Below, one piece after another: positions 8,658 to 19,997 of a DNA stretch of 58,287 nucleotides. Source of the stretch: Actinomycetota bacterium (lineage in GTDB: Bacteria > Actinomycetota > Acidimicrobiia > IMCC26256 > VFJJ01); the NCBI GenBank assembly GCA_009886115.1, contig VFJJ01000057.1:1-58287 (forward strand), given 5' to 3'. Each line of letters begins with the position of its first letter. Position 1 is the stretch's first letter. A program made the translations under genes and the position numbers. The notes under the pieces are model-generated. The model was not told the DNA's origin and made no database searches. It was given only the letters and a program-made list of their open reading frames with translations.

Positions 8658-9992
8658 ATGACGCTGCCCGAGGGCGCCCGGTTCGTGGTGATCGGCGCCG
8701 GGGTGCACGGCCTGTCTACGGCCTGGCACCTGGCCAAGGAGCTCGAAGCCCGCGGCACGGGCTGGGGCGGCGACGTCGTCGTCATCGACAAGAACGGTGT
8801 GGGCGCCGGCGCTTCGGGGATCGCCTGCGGAGTGATTCGCAACAACTACTACCAGCCTGCGATGCGGCGGCTGATGGCGCATTCGGTCTCGGTCTGGGAG
8901 TCGGATCCCGAGGCGTTCAGCTACCACCCCGTGGGATACATGCAGATCTCGCCCGAGGCGATGCACGAGCAGGTGGGCCGCATCCACGCCGAGCAACAGG
9001 CGATCGGCTACGAGTCGACGTTCATCGAGGGTGGGCTCGAGAGCCGGCTCTACATGCAGGCCATGTTCCCCGACTGGCAGGCGGGCAACATCACCTCGGT
9101 GTTGCACGAGCGCCGCGGTGGCTACGCCAACAACATCGCATCGATGCTGGGGCTGGCGGCCAAGGCTCGGGCCGAGGGGGTGAGGATCTTCACCGGTACC
9201 AAGGTGACCGGCCTCACGGTCGAAGCCGGTGCGGTGACCGCCGTCGAGACCGATCAGGGGACGATCCGCTGTGAGCAGGTCGTCATCGGGGCCGGCCCCT
9301 GGGTACGAGATTTCTGGCGCATGCTCGACCTTCCCGAGACCGTGAACGTCCTCGGCCGCGACGGCCAGCGGTACGACCGGCCGATGTGGACCTACTGGTG
9401 CCTCGAAGAGGGCACCCTCGGGGTCGACCCGACATATCTCACCGATGCAAGCGGGAAGATGCCGCCGGTGATACACGTCGACACCGATGCGCCACTCATC
9501 GACGACGTCGACGGATCGGTGATCACCGACGGGCTGTGGGGCATCTACTTCAAGCCCGACTTCAACTTCGGCGGGGTGCAGGGCGGGGCGATGCCGTACA
9601 TCGTCGACAAACCGCTCGACCAGGTGGCGGTCGACCCCTACGGCACCGCCAGTCCCGACTTCGTGGTGGGGACGAGCTTCAAGCGCATGTGGACCTCGGC
9701 GCTGGCGCATTGCCTCAAGCGCTTCGAGGGCAAGGGTCATCTGTTCAAGGACGAGCCCTCGGGCGGGTTGGGCTGCTTCACCCCCGACAGCTTCCCGATG
9801 TTCGACACCTTCTGCCAGAACGCCTACGTGATCGCCGACTCGAACCACGGCTACAAGATGCTCGGCGTCGGCGCGCTGGTGGCCAAAGCGATGTTGGGCG
9901 AGCCTCAGGAGCTGCTGCATCCCTTCCGCTTCGCGCGCTATGCGGAAGGCGACCTTCACCCGGTCAGCAACTCCCCCTTCCCCTGGAGCTAG
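8658..9992 (+). CDS. FAD-dependent oxidoreductase, DAO / sarcosine-dimethylglycine dehydrogenase-like
   Basis: 444 residues from the ATG at 8658. It has an N-terminal FAD Rossmann motif VVIGAGVHGLSTAWHL (about 10-25), VVVIDKNGVGAGASG for adenine and ribose binding, and a second dinucleotide signature QVVIGAGPW in mid-protein. It ends in the typical DAO C-terminal pattern GCFTPDSFPMFD and DSNHGYKMLGVG. The family oxidises secondary or tertiary amines such as sarcosine, dimethylglycine or N-methyl amino acids to imines. The DUF1989-GcvT fusion two genes downstream could capture the released one-carbon unit on tetrahydrofolate. The exact amine is unknown. Confidence 0.85.
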   Translation: MTLPEGARFVVIGAGVHGLSTAWHLAKELEARGTGWGGDVVVIDKNGVGAGASGIACGVIRNNYYQPAMRRLMAHSVSVWESDPEAFSYHPVGYMQISPEAMHEQVGRIHAEQQAIGYESTFIEGGLESRLYMQAMFPDWQAGNITSVLHERRGGYANNIASMLGLAAKARAEGVRIFTGTKVTGLTVEAGAVTAVETDQGTIRCEQVVIGAGPWVRDFWRMLDLPETVNVLGRDGQRYDRPMWTYWCLEEGTLGVDPTYLTDASGKMPPVIHVDTDAPLIDDVDGSVITDGLWGIYFKPDFNFGGVQGGAMPYIVDKPLDQVAVDPYGTASPDFVVGTSFKRMWTSALAHCLKRFEGKGHLFKDEPSGGLGCFTPDSFPMFDTFCQNAYVIADSNHGYKMLGVGALVAKAMLGEPQELLHPFRFARYAEGDLHPVSNSPFPWS

Positions 9993-10007
9993 CGACCGAT
10001 TCTCGTC

Positions 10008-10056
10008 GTTCTGTGTGCAGAGAGCGTCGCCGGGCGACCGTTTCTGCACACAGAAC
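10008..10056. repeat. Palindromic intergenic repeat, copy 1
   Basis: Two 24-bp arms around a single central base (10032) match at 21 of 24 positions. The outer arm is TTCTGTGTGCAG and its complement TCTGCACACAGAA. It sits between the FAD oxidoreductase and the next gene. Copies 2 and 3 at 13.9 and 15.1 kb have the same odd-symmetry centre. Confidence 0.85.
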
Positions 10057-10092
10057 CAGTTGATCCATCGACCGAGCACCAGGGAGATCGAC

Positions 10093-11505
10093 ATGGCCGA
10101 CAGGATGTGGGGAGCCGAGCCCTATTGGGGTCTTGGACCTGAGTGGGATCCCGATTGGGTGCTCACGGATCGCCAGAAGGAGCTCCGCGCCACGATCATC
10201 GAGCTGTGCGAACGCGAGATGCGCGCCAACGCCAAGCGTTTCGACGACACGCTCGAGTACCCGCGTCGCAACCTCGAGCTGCTCGGCGAGCACGGGTTCC
10301 TCGCTCTCACCGTCCCCGAGGAGTATGGCGGGTTGGGCGAGAATCACGTTGCCTACGCCATGGTGTGCGAGACGATCGCCCGCTATGGCTGCGCGTCGAC
10401 GGCGATGTGCTACGTGATGCACATGGGTGCGGTCAACGCCATCATGCTGCGCCCCACCGAGTTCCTGATCGACAAGTACATCCGGCCCCTCAACAGCGGC
10501 AAGATCGGCACGCTTTCGTACAGCGACCCCGAGACGGGCAGCCATTTCTGGTATCCCATCTCGTCGGGTGCCGAGCGCACCGACGGCGGGTTCAACGTGC
10601 GCAAGAAGGCGTCGTGGACCACCTCGGCGGGCTTCGCCGATTTCTACGTCGTGCAGACCACCAGCCCCGACTTCTCCTGGTACGACGACCTCTCGGTCTT
10701 CGTCGTCGACAAGGAGGACGCCCAGGCCCGGCCCGAGCTCTGGGACGCGCTGGGCTTGCGTGGCAACCAGTCGGGCTCGTTGAACATCGCGGGGTTCGTG
10801 CCCGAGAGCCAGATCATCGGGCCGGTCGGTGACGGTGCAGCATCGAACGACGAGTCGGTCGACCCATGGTTCCTCATCGGATCATCGTCGGTCTGGAACG
10901 GCATCGCCCTCGGTGCGATCGACATCACCAAGCGCCACACGACTCGTAAGAAGCACGTCGACGTGGGCCTGCGCGTGTGCGACTACCCGACGATCCAGGA
11001 CTATGTCGGCGAGTGCGTCATGGACACGAATGCCAAGCGCCTCTTCACCTACTCGGTCGCCCAGGGCTGCGATCGGGTGACCGACAACAACACGCGGGCC
11101 CTCGGGCCGGGCGAGTTCGCGCGGGCCGATCTGCTGCACTGGTTGTGGCAGATCAAGTTCGAGGCGGCCAAGAACGTCGCCAACGTGTGCGACAAGATGC
11201 TCCACGCCTGCGGCGGTTCCGGCTACAAGCGCGACATGGAGCTCGAGCGCTATCTCCGCGACGGCAAGGCCGGCTGGGTGATGGGCCCGACCAACGAGGT
11301 GCTGCGCCAGTTCGTGGGCAAGGCCGTGCTGCTCGGCTTCGAATCGCTCGACTACTGGAACCAGGCCGTCAACCAGCGCGCCATCGACAACGAGGTGAAG
11401 AAGCTCGACGCCAAGGCCAAGCGGGCGCTGGCGGAGCGGTTGCTCACAGAAGCCGACGACGATGAAGCCAAGGGGGCCAAGGGGACCGTGAAGTCGGCCT
11501 CCTGA
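10093..11505 (+). CDS. Acyl-CoA dehydrogenase-like flavoprotein
   Basis: 470 residues from the ATG at 10093, preceded by AGGGAG. The acyl-CoA dehydrogenase fold is visible throughout: N-terminal helical domain with LLGEHGFLALTVPEEYGG, middle beta domain (GTLSYSDPETGSHFW, RKKASWTTSAGFADFY), and C-terminal helices with CGGSGYKRDMELERYLRDGKAGWVMGPTNEVL. The position that holds the catalytic Glu in MCAD-type enzymes (EGTS) reads GPTN, so the base may lie elsewhere or the reaction may not be classical beta-oxidation. The next gene starts 2 bp after its stop, so the FAD oxidoreductase, this gene and the DUF1989-GcvT gene look like one transcription unit. Confidence 0.8.
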   Translation: MADRMWGAEPYWGLGPEWDPDWVLTDRQKELRATIIELCEREMRANAKRFDDTLEYPRRNLELLGEHGFLALTVPEEYGGLGENHVAYAMVCETIARYGCASTAMCYVMHMGAVNAIMLRPTEFLIDKYIRPLNSGKIGTLSYSDPETGSHFWYPISSGAERTDGGFNVRKKASWTTSAGFADFYVVQTTSPDFSWYDDLSVFVVDKEDAQARPELWDALGLRGNQSGSLNIAGFVPESQIIGPVGDGAASNDESVDPWFLIGSSSVWNGIALGAIDITKRHTTRKKHVDVGLRVCDYPTIQDYVGECVMDTNAKRLFTYSVAQGCDRVTDNNTRALGPGEFARADLLHWLWQIKFEAAKNVANVCDKMLHACGGSGYKRDMELERYLRDGKAGWVMGPTNEVLRQFVGKAVLLGFESLDYWNQAVNQRAIDNEVKKLDAKAKRALAERLLTEADDDEAKGAKGTVKSAS

Positions 11506-11507
11506 TC

Positions 11508-13865
11508 GTGGACGGCGTGGACGGCGTGGAGCGCCCCGTGGATGGTGGCGGCCGGGACGATGAGCCGACTCCTCCTGTCACTGCCAACGGCACCGTGACG
11601 AGACCTCGCCTGCGCCAACCCGGCCTCGTCGTTGCGGAGTCGGGCGTCGAGCGATACCGGGTCCCGGGAGGCGGCTCGGTCGTGGTCGCGCTGGCGGGCG
11701 ACGACGTGATCGAGATCACCGACCCCGAGGGGGGTGGACGGTGTGAGCTGCGAGCCTTGGGGCGAGACGGCACCAACGGGCTCCGGGTGATCGGCGTCCA
11801 TCGCGAAGGCTCGGCGGATGGGGTGCAGCTCTTCGGCCGGTGGTCGCCAGCGGGAGCGGCGGTTCGGTTCGTCGCCAGTGACGATGTGGCGGTCACGATC
11901 GCGTCAGCGCCGCGGGTCATGGCCGTGGACGAGCACGATCCGCCATCCGAGCTTCGGGTCAGGGTCACCAGGGCGCGACCTGGCGCGAACCTCGACACGC
12001 CGGAGCTTCCACCGCCACTCGCGCTTCCTCTCCTCCTCGACCGCCGGGTCGATCGGGCGACGGCCACGGTCTACGAGGTGGCGGCTGGCCAATGGGTGCA
12101 GATCATCGACGTCGAGGGTCGCCAGTGCTCGGACCTCCTGGCGTTCAACGCCCGCCGGCTGCACGACGGGGTCGAGCGCGGCATCGATCCGACGACAACG
12201 CGCACGCTGGTCGGCTCGCTGTATCCCGGTCCGGGCCTGTATTCCAAGTACTACGACCAGGACATGCAGCCACTGCTCGAGGTGGTACGTGACACCGTCG
12301 GCCGGCACGACACCTTCGGCCTGGCGTGCACGGCCAAGTACTACGAGGACATGGGCTATCCCGGTCACGCCAACTGCTCCGAGAACTTCAACGCCTCGCT
12401 GGCGCCCTTCGGTATCGAGCCGAGGCGAGGGTGGCCGGCGGTCAACCTCTGGTACAACACGCTGATCGGGCCAGGCAACACGATCTCGCTCGACGAGCCC
12501 TGGAGCCGTCCCGGCGATTACGTGTTGCTGCGCGCTCTCACCGATCTGGTGGTCGGATCATCGGCCTGTCCCGACGACATCGACCCCACGAACGCCTGGA
12601 ATCCCACCGATGTCCACGTGCGGGTCTACGACTCCGGCCGCACCTTCACGAAGGCGATATCGCACCGCGTGACACCCGACGCCGATCCCATCCTCACCCA
12701 GGACACCGCGTTCGCCCCGTGCTGGAGCGAGCTCACCCGGCGAGTCACCGAGTACCGGGGCTTCTGGTTGCCGACGTCGTTCTCGAGTGAAGGTGCCGTC
12801 GCCGAGTACTGGGCATGTCGCGAGCGGGCGGTGGTCATCGACCTGTCGCCGCTGCGGAAGTTCGAGGTGACCGGTCCCGACGCCGAGCCCCTGCTACAGG
12901 CCGCGCTCACCCGCGATGTCCGCAAGCTCGCCACCGGCCAGGTCGTGTACTCGGCCATGTGCACCGAGACCGGCGGCATGCTCGACGACGTCACGGTGTT
13001 CCGGCTCGGCCCCGACCTGTTCAGGGTCGTCGGCGGCGACGAGCACGACGGCGTGTGGCTGCGCGAACTCGCGGAGAAGCTGGGCTACCGGGTCTGGGTG
13101 CGCCATTCGACGAGCCAGCTGCACAACCTGGCGGTCCAGGGGCCCCTGAGTCGGGCGATCGTACGGGAGATCGTCTGGACGCCACCGGGTCAGCCTTCGG
13201 TCGACGAGCTCAGGTGGTTCCGGTTCACGATCGGGCGCATCGGAGGCTTCAACGGCCCGGCGTTGCTCGTGTCACGCACCGGATACTCGGGCGAGCTGGG
13301 CTATGAGCTGTGGTGTCACCCGAATGACGCTCGTGCGGTGTGGGACGCCGTCTGGGAGGCCGGCCGTCCCCACGGCCTGTCGCCGCTGGGCCTCGATGCG
13401 CTCGACGTGCTGAGGATCGAGGCCGGCTTGGTGTTCGCCGGGTACGAGTTCGACGACCAGGTCGACCCCTACGAGGCCGGTATCGGCTTCGCCGTGGCGC
13501 TCGACAAGGGCCGTCCGCCCGACCAGCCCGACCATCCCGGCGACGACTTCGTGGGACGCGACGCGCTCCGGCGACGCCGAGCCCAACCCCAGCGGGTGCT
13601 GGTTGGGTTGGAGCTGGCCGGGAACGAGACGGCCGGCCACGGCGACCCGGTGCACCTCGGACGACCCCGGGTGGGCGTGGTCACCAGCGGGTGTCGCTCG
13701 CCGTGGCTGGGCACGAACATCGCTCTTGCTCGGGTCGCCGTCGAGGAGGCGGCGTTGGGCACCGAGCTCGAGATCGGCAAGATCGACGGCCACCAAAAGC
13801 GCATCCCCGCCCGGGTCGTGCTCTTCCCGTTCTACGACCCCGGCAAGACCAAGCCCCGCTCGTAG
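11508..13865 (+). CDS. DUF1989 (urea carboxylase-associated) domain fused to GcvT-type aminomethyltransferase
   Basis: 785 residues from a GTG 2 bp after the upstream stop. Residues about 1-180 are of unknown type. About 185-385 match the DUF1989 family (GQWVQIIDVEGRQCSDLLAFN, FGLACTAKYYED, HANCSENFNASL). About 400-690 are a GCV_T tetrahydrofolate-binding domain (VVIDLSPLRKFEVTGPDA, VYSAMCTETGGMLDDVTVFR, RTGYSGELGYELW), and about 700-780 its C-terminal barrel (GDPVHLGRPRVGVVTSG). GcvT-type domains move a methylene unit from an amine to tetrahydrofolate. Joined to a DAO-type oxidase in the same unit, this suggests oxidative demethylation with capture of C1. Function of the DUF1989 part is not known to me. 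Confidence 0.85.
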   Translation: MDGVDGVERPVDGGGRDDEPTPPVTANGTVTRPRLRQPGLVVAESGVERYRVPGGGSVVVALAGDDVIEITDPEGGGRCELRALGRDGTNGLRVIGVHREGSADGVQLFGRWSPAGAAVRFVASDDVAVTIASAPRVMAVDEHDPPSELRVRVTRARPGANLDTPELPPPLALPLLLDRRVDRATATVYEVAAGQWVQIIDVEGRQCSDLLAFNARRLHDGVERGIDPTTTRTLVGSLYPGPGLYSKYYDQDMQPLLEVVRDTVGRHDTFGLACTAKYYEDMGYPGHANCSENFNASLAPFGIEPRRGWPAVNLWYNTLIGPGNTISLDEPWSRPGDYVLLRALTDLVVGSSACPDDIDPTNAWNPTDVHVRVYDSGRTFTKAISHRVTPDADPILTQDTAFAPCWSELTRRVTEYRGFWLPTSFSSEGAVAEYWACRERAVVIDLSPLRKFEVTGPDAEPLLQAALTRDVRKLATGQVVYSAMCTETGGMLDDVTVFRLGPDLFRVVGGDEHDGVWLRELAEKLGYRVWVRHSTSQLHNLAVQGPLSRAIVREIVWTPPGQPSVDELRWFRFTIGRIGGFNGPALLVSRTGYSGELGYELWCHPNDARAVWDAVWEAGRPHGLSPLGLDALDVLRIEAGLVFAGYEFDDQVDPYEAGIGFAVALDKGRPPDQPDHPGDDFVGRDALRRRRAQPQRVLVGLELAGNETAGHGDPVHLGRPRVGVVTSGCRSPWLGTNIALARVAVEEAALGTELEIGKIDGHQKRIPARVVLFPFYDPGKTKPRS

Positions 13866-13886
13866 CCCCCAGCGCCCCACCGCCCG

Positions 13887-13936
13887 GTTCTGTGTGCAGA
13901 AATCGTCGCCTGGCGATGATTTCTGCACAAATTTCG
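13887..13936. repeat. Palindromic intergenic repeat, copy 2
   Basis: Two 17-bp arms (13894-13910 and 13912-13928) flank one central T; 16 of 17 positions pair and the other is a possible G-U. The arms are GTGCAGAAATCGTCGCC and its complement. It is followed by AAATTTCGGGG, as in copy 3. It lies between convergent genes, so it could end transcription in both directions. Confidence 0.85.
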
Positions 13937-13956
13937 GGGGGGGCGGCTCCGGGTGG

Positions 13957-14382
13957 CTACGAGTCGGGGCTGGGGACGATGAGGACGGGGCAGGGGGCGT
14001 GGTGCACGACACGCTGGCTGACGCTCCCGAGCACGGCGCCGGCCCACGCGCCGTGGCCGCGGGATCCCACGACGATGGCGTCGGCCCGCTCGGCCTTGGC
14101 CGTCTCGCAGATCTCCCAGGCAGCCCCGCGCGCTCCCGGCCGGGCGAACAGGGTGCCGGCGACCTTGCCCCCCGCGTCCTCGATCCTCGTCTTGACGGTG
14201 TCGAGCAGCGAGCGGGCAGCCGCCTCCGATTCCTCATGGGCGGCGCCTCGGGAGGGCCACACATCGAGGACGTGCAACACGACGAGAGCCCCTCCCGTCG
14301 AGGCCGACAGCTTCGCCGCGGTCTCGATCACTGCGTCATTGGCGGTTGAACCATCGACCCCGACCACGATGCGCTCGAACAT
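13957..14382 (-). CDS. Universal stress protein (UspA family), single domain
   Basis: 141 residues from the ATG at 14382, whose AGGATCTC upstream is a plausible ribosome site. It starts MFERIVVGVDGSTAND and ends with the ATP-binding pattern GSRGHGAWAGAVLGS (G-x2-G-x9-G-S), so it is probably an ATP-binding Usp. Usual length for the family. Convergent with the DUF1989-GcvT gene across palindrome copy 2, and codirectional with the flavin reductase and formate dehydrogenase genes behind it. Confidence 0.9.
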   Translation of the reverse strand: MFERIVVGVDGSTANDAVIETAAKLSASTGGALVVLHVLDVWPSRGAAHEESEAAARSLLDTVKTRIEDAGGKVAGTLFARPGARGAAWEICETAKAERADAIVVGSRGHGAWAGAVLGSVSQRVVHHAPCPVLIVPSPDS

Positions 14383-14502
14383 GAGATCCTCCCTGATGGC
14401 GCGTGCGTTGCCACGAGCATGCGCCGGGCACGGACGTGCCGGACAGGGCCGGAGGGCACCCGTCGCCGAGTCGTTCGGCCCGGCGACACGGGTCGAACAG
14501 GC

Positions 14503-15036
14503 TCAGGTCGTGTAGCGGCTGCGGTGGAACACCAGGGGCTCGTTGTCGGCGCTGTCGACTGCTTCCACGCGTCCGACGAGGATCACGTGGTCGCCCCCGT
14601 GGAACCAGTGCTCGAGACGGCACTCCAGCGTCGCGTGGGTACCGGTGAGGACGGGGATGCCGGCGTCGGTCAGACGATGCTCGATGCCGGCGAGCTTGTC
14701 GTCGCTCGGACGGGCGAAATGACCCGACAGTCGTTGCTGATCGGCAGCGAGGATGTTCACCACGAACGCCCGTCCGATGGCGAAGCCGGCCATGCTGGGA
14801 GCGCGCCGGTTCAGGCAGATCAGCACGAGTGGGGGATCGAGCGACACCGACGTGAACGAGTTGGCGGTGAACGCCAGCAGGCGGTCGTCGGCTCCCCGGG
14901 TGGTGACGACGGTGACACCGGTGGCGAAGGACCCGACCGCCCGCTTGAACGCCGCGGTGTCGACCGCTGCAGCCTCGATGGCAGCTGCATGCGCGTCGTC
15001 GACCTCGGCGGGCGCCGGTCCCTCTGGGAAGCTCAC
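14503..15036 (-). CDS. Flavin reductase-like, FMN-binding protein
   Basis: 177 residues from a GTG at 15036, preferred because GGAGG lies seven bases upstream; a GTG at 15057 would add seven Gly-rich residues. The core AFKRAVGSFATGVTVVTT, then TANSFTSVSLDPPLVLICLNR and HFARPSDDKLAG, is typical of the HpaC/ActVB NAD(P)H:flavin oxidoreductase family, with the late HVILVGRVEAV strand. It would supply reduced flavin to a monooxygenase; the partner could be the LLM-type enzyme at 42.9 kb or one outside the window. It lies downstream of the formate dehydrogenase operon across palindrome copy 3. Confidence 0.85.
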   Translation of the reverse strand: MSFPEGPAPAEVDDAHAAAIEAAAVDTAAFKRAVGSFATGVTVVTTRGADDRLLAFTANSFTSVSLDPPLVLICLNRRAPSMAGFAIGRAFVVNILAADQQRLSGHFARPSDDKLAGIEHRLTDAGIPVLTGTHATLECRLEHWFHGGDHVILVGRVEAVDSADNEPLVFHRSRYTT

Positions 15037-15057
15037 GCGCGGGCCTCCCCCTCCCAC

Positions 15058-15106
15058 ATCTGCGCGGAAATGTGCGCCCGGTGAGCAATTCCGCGCAAAT
15101 TTCGGG
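15058..15106. repeat. Palindromic intergenic repeat, copy 3 (diverged)
   Basis: Two 18-bp arms (15061-15078 and 15080-15097) around one central C match at 14 of 18 positions. The outer arm is TGCGCGGAA and its complement. It is diverged from copies 1 and 2 in the arms but shares copy 2's trailing AAATTTCGGGG and single-base centre. It lies between the formate dehydrogenase and flavin reductase genes. Confidence 0.7.
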
Positions 15107-15121
15107 GAGGTGGGGTCGGGG

Positions 15122-16068
15122 TCATGGCGCCGGTCGGGGCTGGACGTGGCCGAAACCGAAGCGGCCCTTGATGCACAGGTTGCCGCTCGTGATGTCGTGA
15201 TCGGCCGGTGAAGTGACCTTGACGATGGTGTTGTCCTGCACGTGAAGCGTGAGGTTGCAGCCCACGCCGCAGTAGGGGCAGATCGTGTCGGTGGCGGTCT
15301 GGCGCGACGCGTCCCAAGTCCCGGCCAACCGCATGTCGAACTCGATGCTGGGCATCAGGGCGCCGGTGGGGCACACGGCGATGCAGTTCCCGCAATACAC
15401 GCAGGCCGAGTCGGGCAGGCCCAGGGCGAACTCGGTCGAGATGCGAGCGTCGAACCCCCGCCCGGCCACGCCGATGGCGAAGGTGTTCTGCCACTGCTCG
15501 CCGCACGCATCGACGCACTGGTAGCACAGAATGCACTTCGCGTAGTCGCGGACGTACAGGTCGTTGTCGACCGTGGCCGGTTGGTGGACGGTTTCCGCGA
15601 TGGCGTGATCGCCGGCGGGCGGCAGGTGATGATGACCGGCCTGGGCGGCGTCGCGTACCCCCGCATCGGAGAACGACGGTCGCCCGAACCGGCCGGGGTC
15701 GGCGCGGTACTCGTGGTTCCAACGCTCGACGTTGGCCGTGGTCGAGAGGTCGACCGACGAGCCGAGCAACTCGAGCACCATGCGGCGACTGTGCTTCACG
15801 CGATCGGACGCCGTGTGCACGACCATCCCCGGCTCCACGGTGCGCGAGCACGACGGCACCAGCACCCGCGCGCCCTCCACCTCCACCATGCACACCCGAC
15901 AGGCGTTCTTCGGCGTGATCGTGGGCCCGAAGCACAGCGTGGGTATCTCGTGCCCTTCCCGTCGGCAGGCGTCGAGGATCGTCGACCCCTCGGGAACCTT
16001 CACCGTCTCGCCGTCGACGGTGAGCTCGACCTTTCGGACGGGTGCTCGCAGGGCCACCGGTGTGCTGC

Positions 16069-16072
<4 letters not shown>
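15122..16072 (-). CDS. Formate dehydrogenase iron-sulfur subunit = detached N-terminal part of FdhA
   Basis: 316 residues from a GTG at 16072 that overlaps the upstream stop as GTGA. Residues 13-90 are a NuoG-type [2Fe-2S] ferredoxin domain (C47, C58, C61, C75). Two [4Fe-4S] motifs follow at C180/183/186/190 and C224/227/230/234. The end, CPYCGVGC...C300IKGRFGFGHVQ, is the [4Fe-4S] domain that normally begins the molybdopterin part of FdhA. In ordinary FdhA the chain continues into RLTTPL; here that sequence opens the separate gene at 19859. It should form a complex with the two other subunits and carry electrons from the Mo/W site to the NuoEF-like subunit. Confidence 0.88.
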
Positions 16073-17936
<1,864 letters not shown>

Positions 17937-17937
<1 letters not shown>

Positions 17938-19859
17938 CAGGCTCCTGCGGTCGCGAGCTTGTCGATGCGGACGGCCGAGGCCTTGAACTCGGCGGTCCCC
18001 GACTTGGGATCCCATGCCTCGATGGTGAGCTGGTTGGTGTCGACGTCGTCGGGGAAGTGCATCGTCATGAACACCAGTCCCGGGCGCAAGCCGGGATCGA
18101 TCCGGGTCGGGACCTCGAGCACGCCCCGCCGCGAGCTGACGCGGACGGTCTCGTCTGGGACCAGGCCGAGACGATGTGCGTCCTCGGGCGAGACGTCGAT
18201 CGTCTCGCCCATCCGCATGGGCGACGACATCGCACCCGACTGCACCCCGGTGTTGTACGAGTCGAGGCGTCGCCCCGTGGTGAGGCGCAGCGGGAAGTCG
18301 TCGGAGAGCTCGTCGACGGGCGAAGAGTGAGCCACGACCGAGAACGGAGCCCGGCGACCGAGCGTTGCCGGATCGTCGGACCACAGGCGCCCGTGCAGAT
18401 AGCTCGGTTCGAGCTCGGTCTCGGACGGGCACGGCCACTGGATGCCACCCAGGTCTTCCAAGCGGCGATAGCTCATCCCGGTGTGCATCGGTGACAGTGA
18501 GCGCAGCTCGTCCCAGATCGCCTCGGCCGAGTCGTACCGCCAGTCGTGACCGAGCCGCCGAGCGAGGTCGAGGATGATGTCGATGTCGTCGCGTGCTCCC
18601 TCGGGAGCGTCGATGGCCTTGCGGACCCGCTGCACGCGCCGCTCGGAGTTGGTGACCGTGCCCTCGGTCTCGCACCAGGCGGCCGAGGCCGGGAGCACGA
18701 CGTGGGCCAGCTGCGCGGTGCGGGTGAGGAAGATGTCCTGGACCACGAGGTGCTCGAGGCCCGAGAGGTGGTGGATGGCCTGCTCGACGTCGGCCTCGGA
18801 CTGGGCCGGGTTCTCGCCGATCACATAGAGGGCGGTGAGGTCGCCCCGCCCCATGGCCTCGAACATCTGGGTGAGATGCCAGCCGTACCGGGGCACGATC
18901 GTCGTGCTCCAGGCCGCGTCGAACTTCGCCCGGGCTTCGGCATCGAGGATGTCCTGGAAGCCGGGGAGGCGGTTGGGGATGGCGCCCATGTCGCCGCCGC
19001 CCTGCACGTTGTTCTGTCCCCGCAAGGGATTGAGGCCCGACCCGTACCGTCCGACGTGTCCGGTGAGCAGCGCGAGGTTGATGAGCGAGAGCACGTTGTC
19101 GACGGCGTCGTGGTGCTCGGTGATGCCGAGCGTCCAGCAGATCTGGGCCCGATCGGCCCGGGCATAGGCCTGTGCCAGCTCGCGAATCACCTCGGCCGGT
19201 ACGCCGGTGACGGCCGCGCCGCGTTCGAGCGTCCATTCCTCGACCGACGCCGCGTACTCGGCGAACCCGGTCGTGGCCCGCTCGATGAACACGCGGTTGT
19301 GCAGCCCGGCATGGATGATCTCGCGTGCCACCGTGTTCGACAGGGCGATGTCGGTGCCGACGTGCAGCCCCAACCAGCCATCGGCCCACTGGGCGCTGCT
19401 CGTGCGGCGCGGATCGATGCAGTAGAGCGAAGCGCCGGCGTTCACCGCCGTGAGCACGTGGTGGAAGAAGATGGGATGGGTCTCGCGCGCGTTCGAGCCC
19501 CAGAGGACGATCACGTCGGTGTCCTCGACCTCGCGGTATGACGAGGTGCCACCGCCTGCTCCGAAGACCGTCGCCAGACCGACGACGCTGGGAGCGTGTC
19601 AGGTGCGGTTGCAGGAGTCGATGTTGTTGGTGCCGATGGCGACCCGGACGAACTTCTGGGCGACGAAGTTCATCTCGTTGGTGGCCTTCGAGCACGAGAA
19701 GACGCCCACCGAGCTCGGACCTCGAGTGTCACGAGCGCCGCGGAACCCGGCCGCGGCACGATCGAGCGCCTCGTCCCACGACGCGGGGCGTAGCTGACCT
19801 CCATCGCGGACGAGCGGTGTGGTGAGCCGTTGGTACGGCTGAGGAGCACGGCGCGGCAC
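17937..19859 (-). CDS. fdhA: Selenocysteine-containing formate dehydrogenase catalytic subunit (in-frame UGA = Sec87)
   Basis: 640 residues if the TGA at 19601-19599 is read as selenocysteine. Start is a GTG at 19859 with AGGAGGT four bases upstream. Around the UGA the protein reads IDSCNRT-U-HAPSVVGL, the FdhF/FdhA active-site signature whose catalytic residue is Sec or Cys. Both flanks stay in frame and are strongly FdhA-like (RLTTPLVRDGG before; GRYGSGLNPLRGQNNVQGGG after; molydopterin-dinucleotide domain LRLTTGRRLDSYNTG near 465 and after). It oxidises formate to CO2 at a Mo/W-bis-MGD centre. The usual N-terminal iron-sulfur part is missing here and is encoded at 15122-16072. No selA, selB, selC or selD gene is in the window. 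Confidence 0.9.
19569..19601 (-). promoter_or_regulatory. UGA codon plus bacterial SECIS hairpin
   Basis: The recoded UGA is at 19601-19599. Eleven bases later a seven-pair stem (19587-19581 with 19575-19569: CGTCGTC with GGCGACG, one U-G pair) closes a five-base loop GGUCU. Escherichia coli fdhF has the same GGUCU loop element at the same codon distance, GGU CUG being codons 7 and 8 after UGA in both. This is the element bound by SelB. Confidence 0.85.
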
Positions 19860-19997
19860 GGGGACCTCCTGTTTCCTCTGGCGATCCGAAGTCTACTGTG
19901 ATGAAACTCGTCGGGTCAGGGCGAGCGGATGCACCAGCCGGTCCCGGACGGGCCGCCACACGGGGGCGGCAACACGGTGCGATGCGGTGCGTTGCGG

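Noticed and set aside
19599-19601. In-frame stop that would make the formate dehydrogenase gene a pseudogene
   Set aside because: The position is the known Sec site, homology continues without shift, and a SECIS-like hairpin follows.
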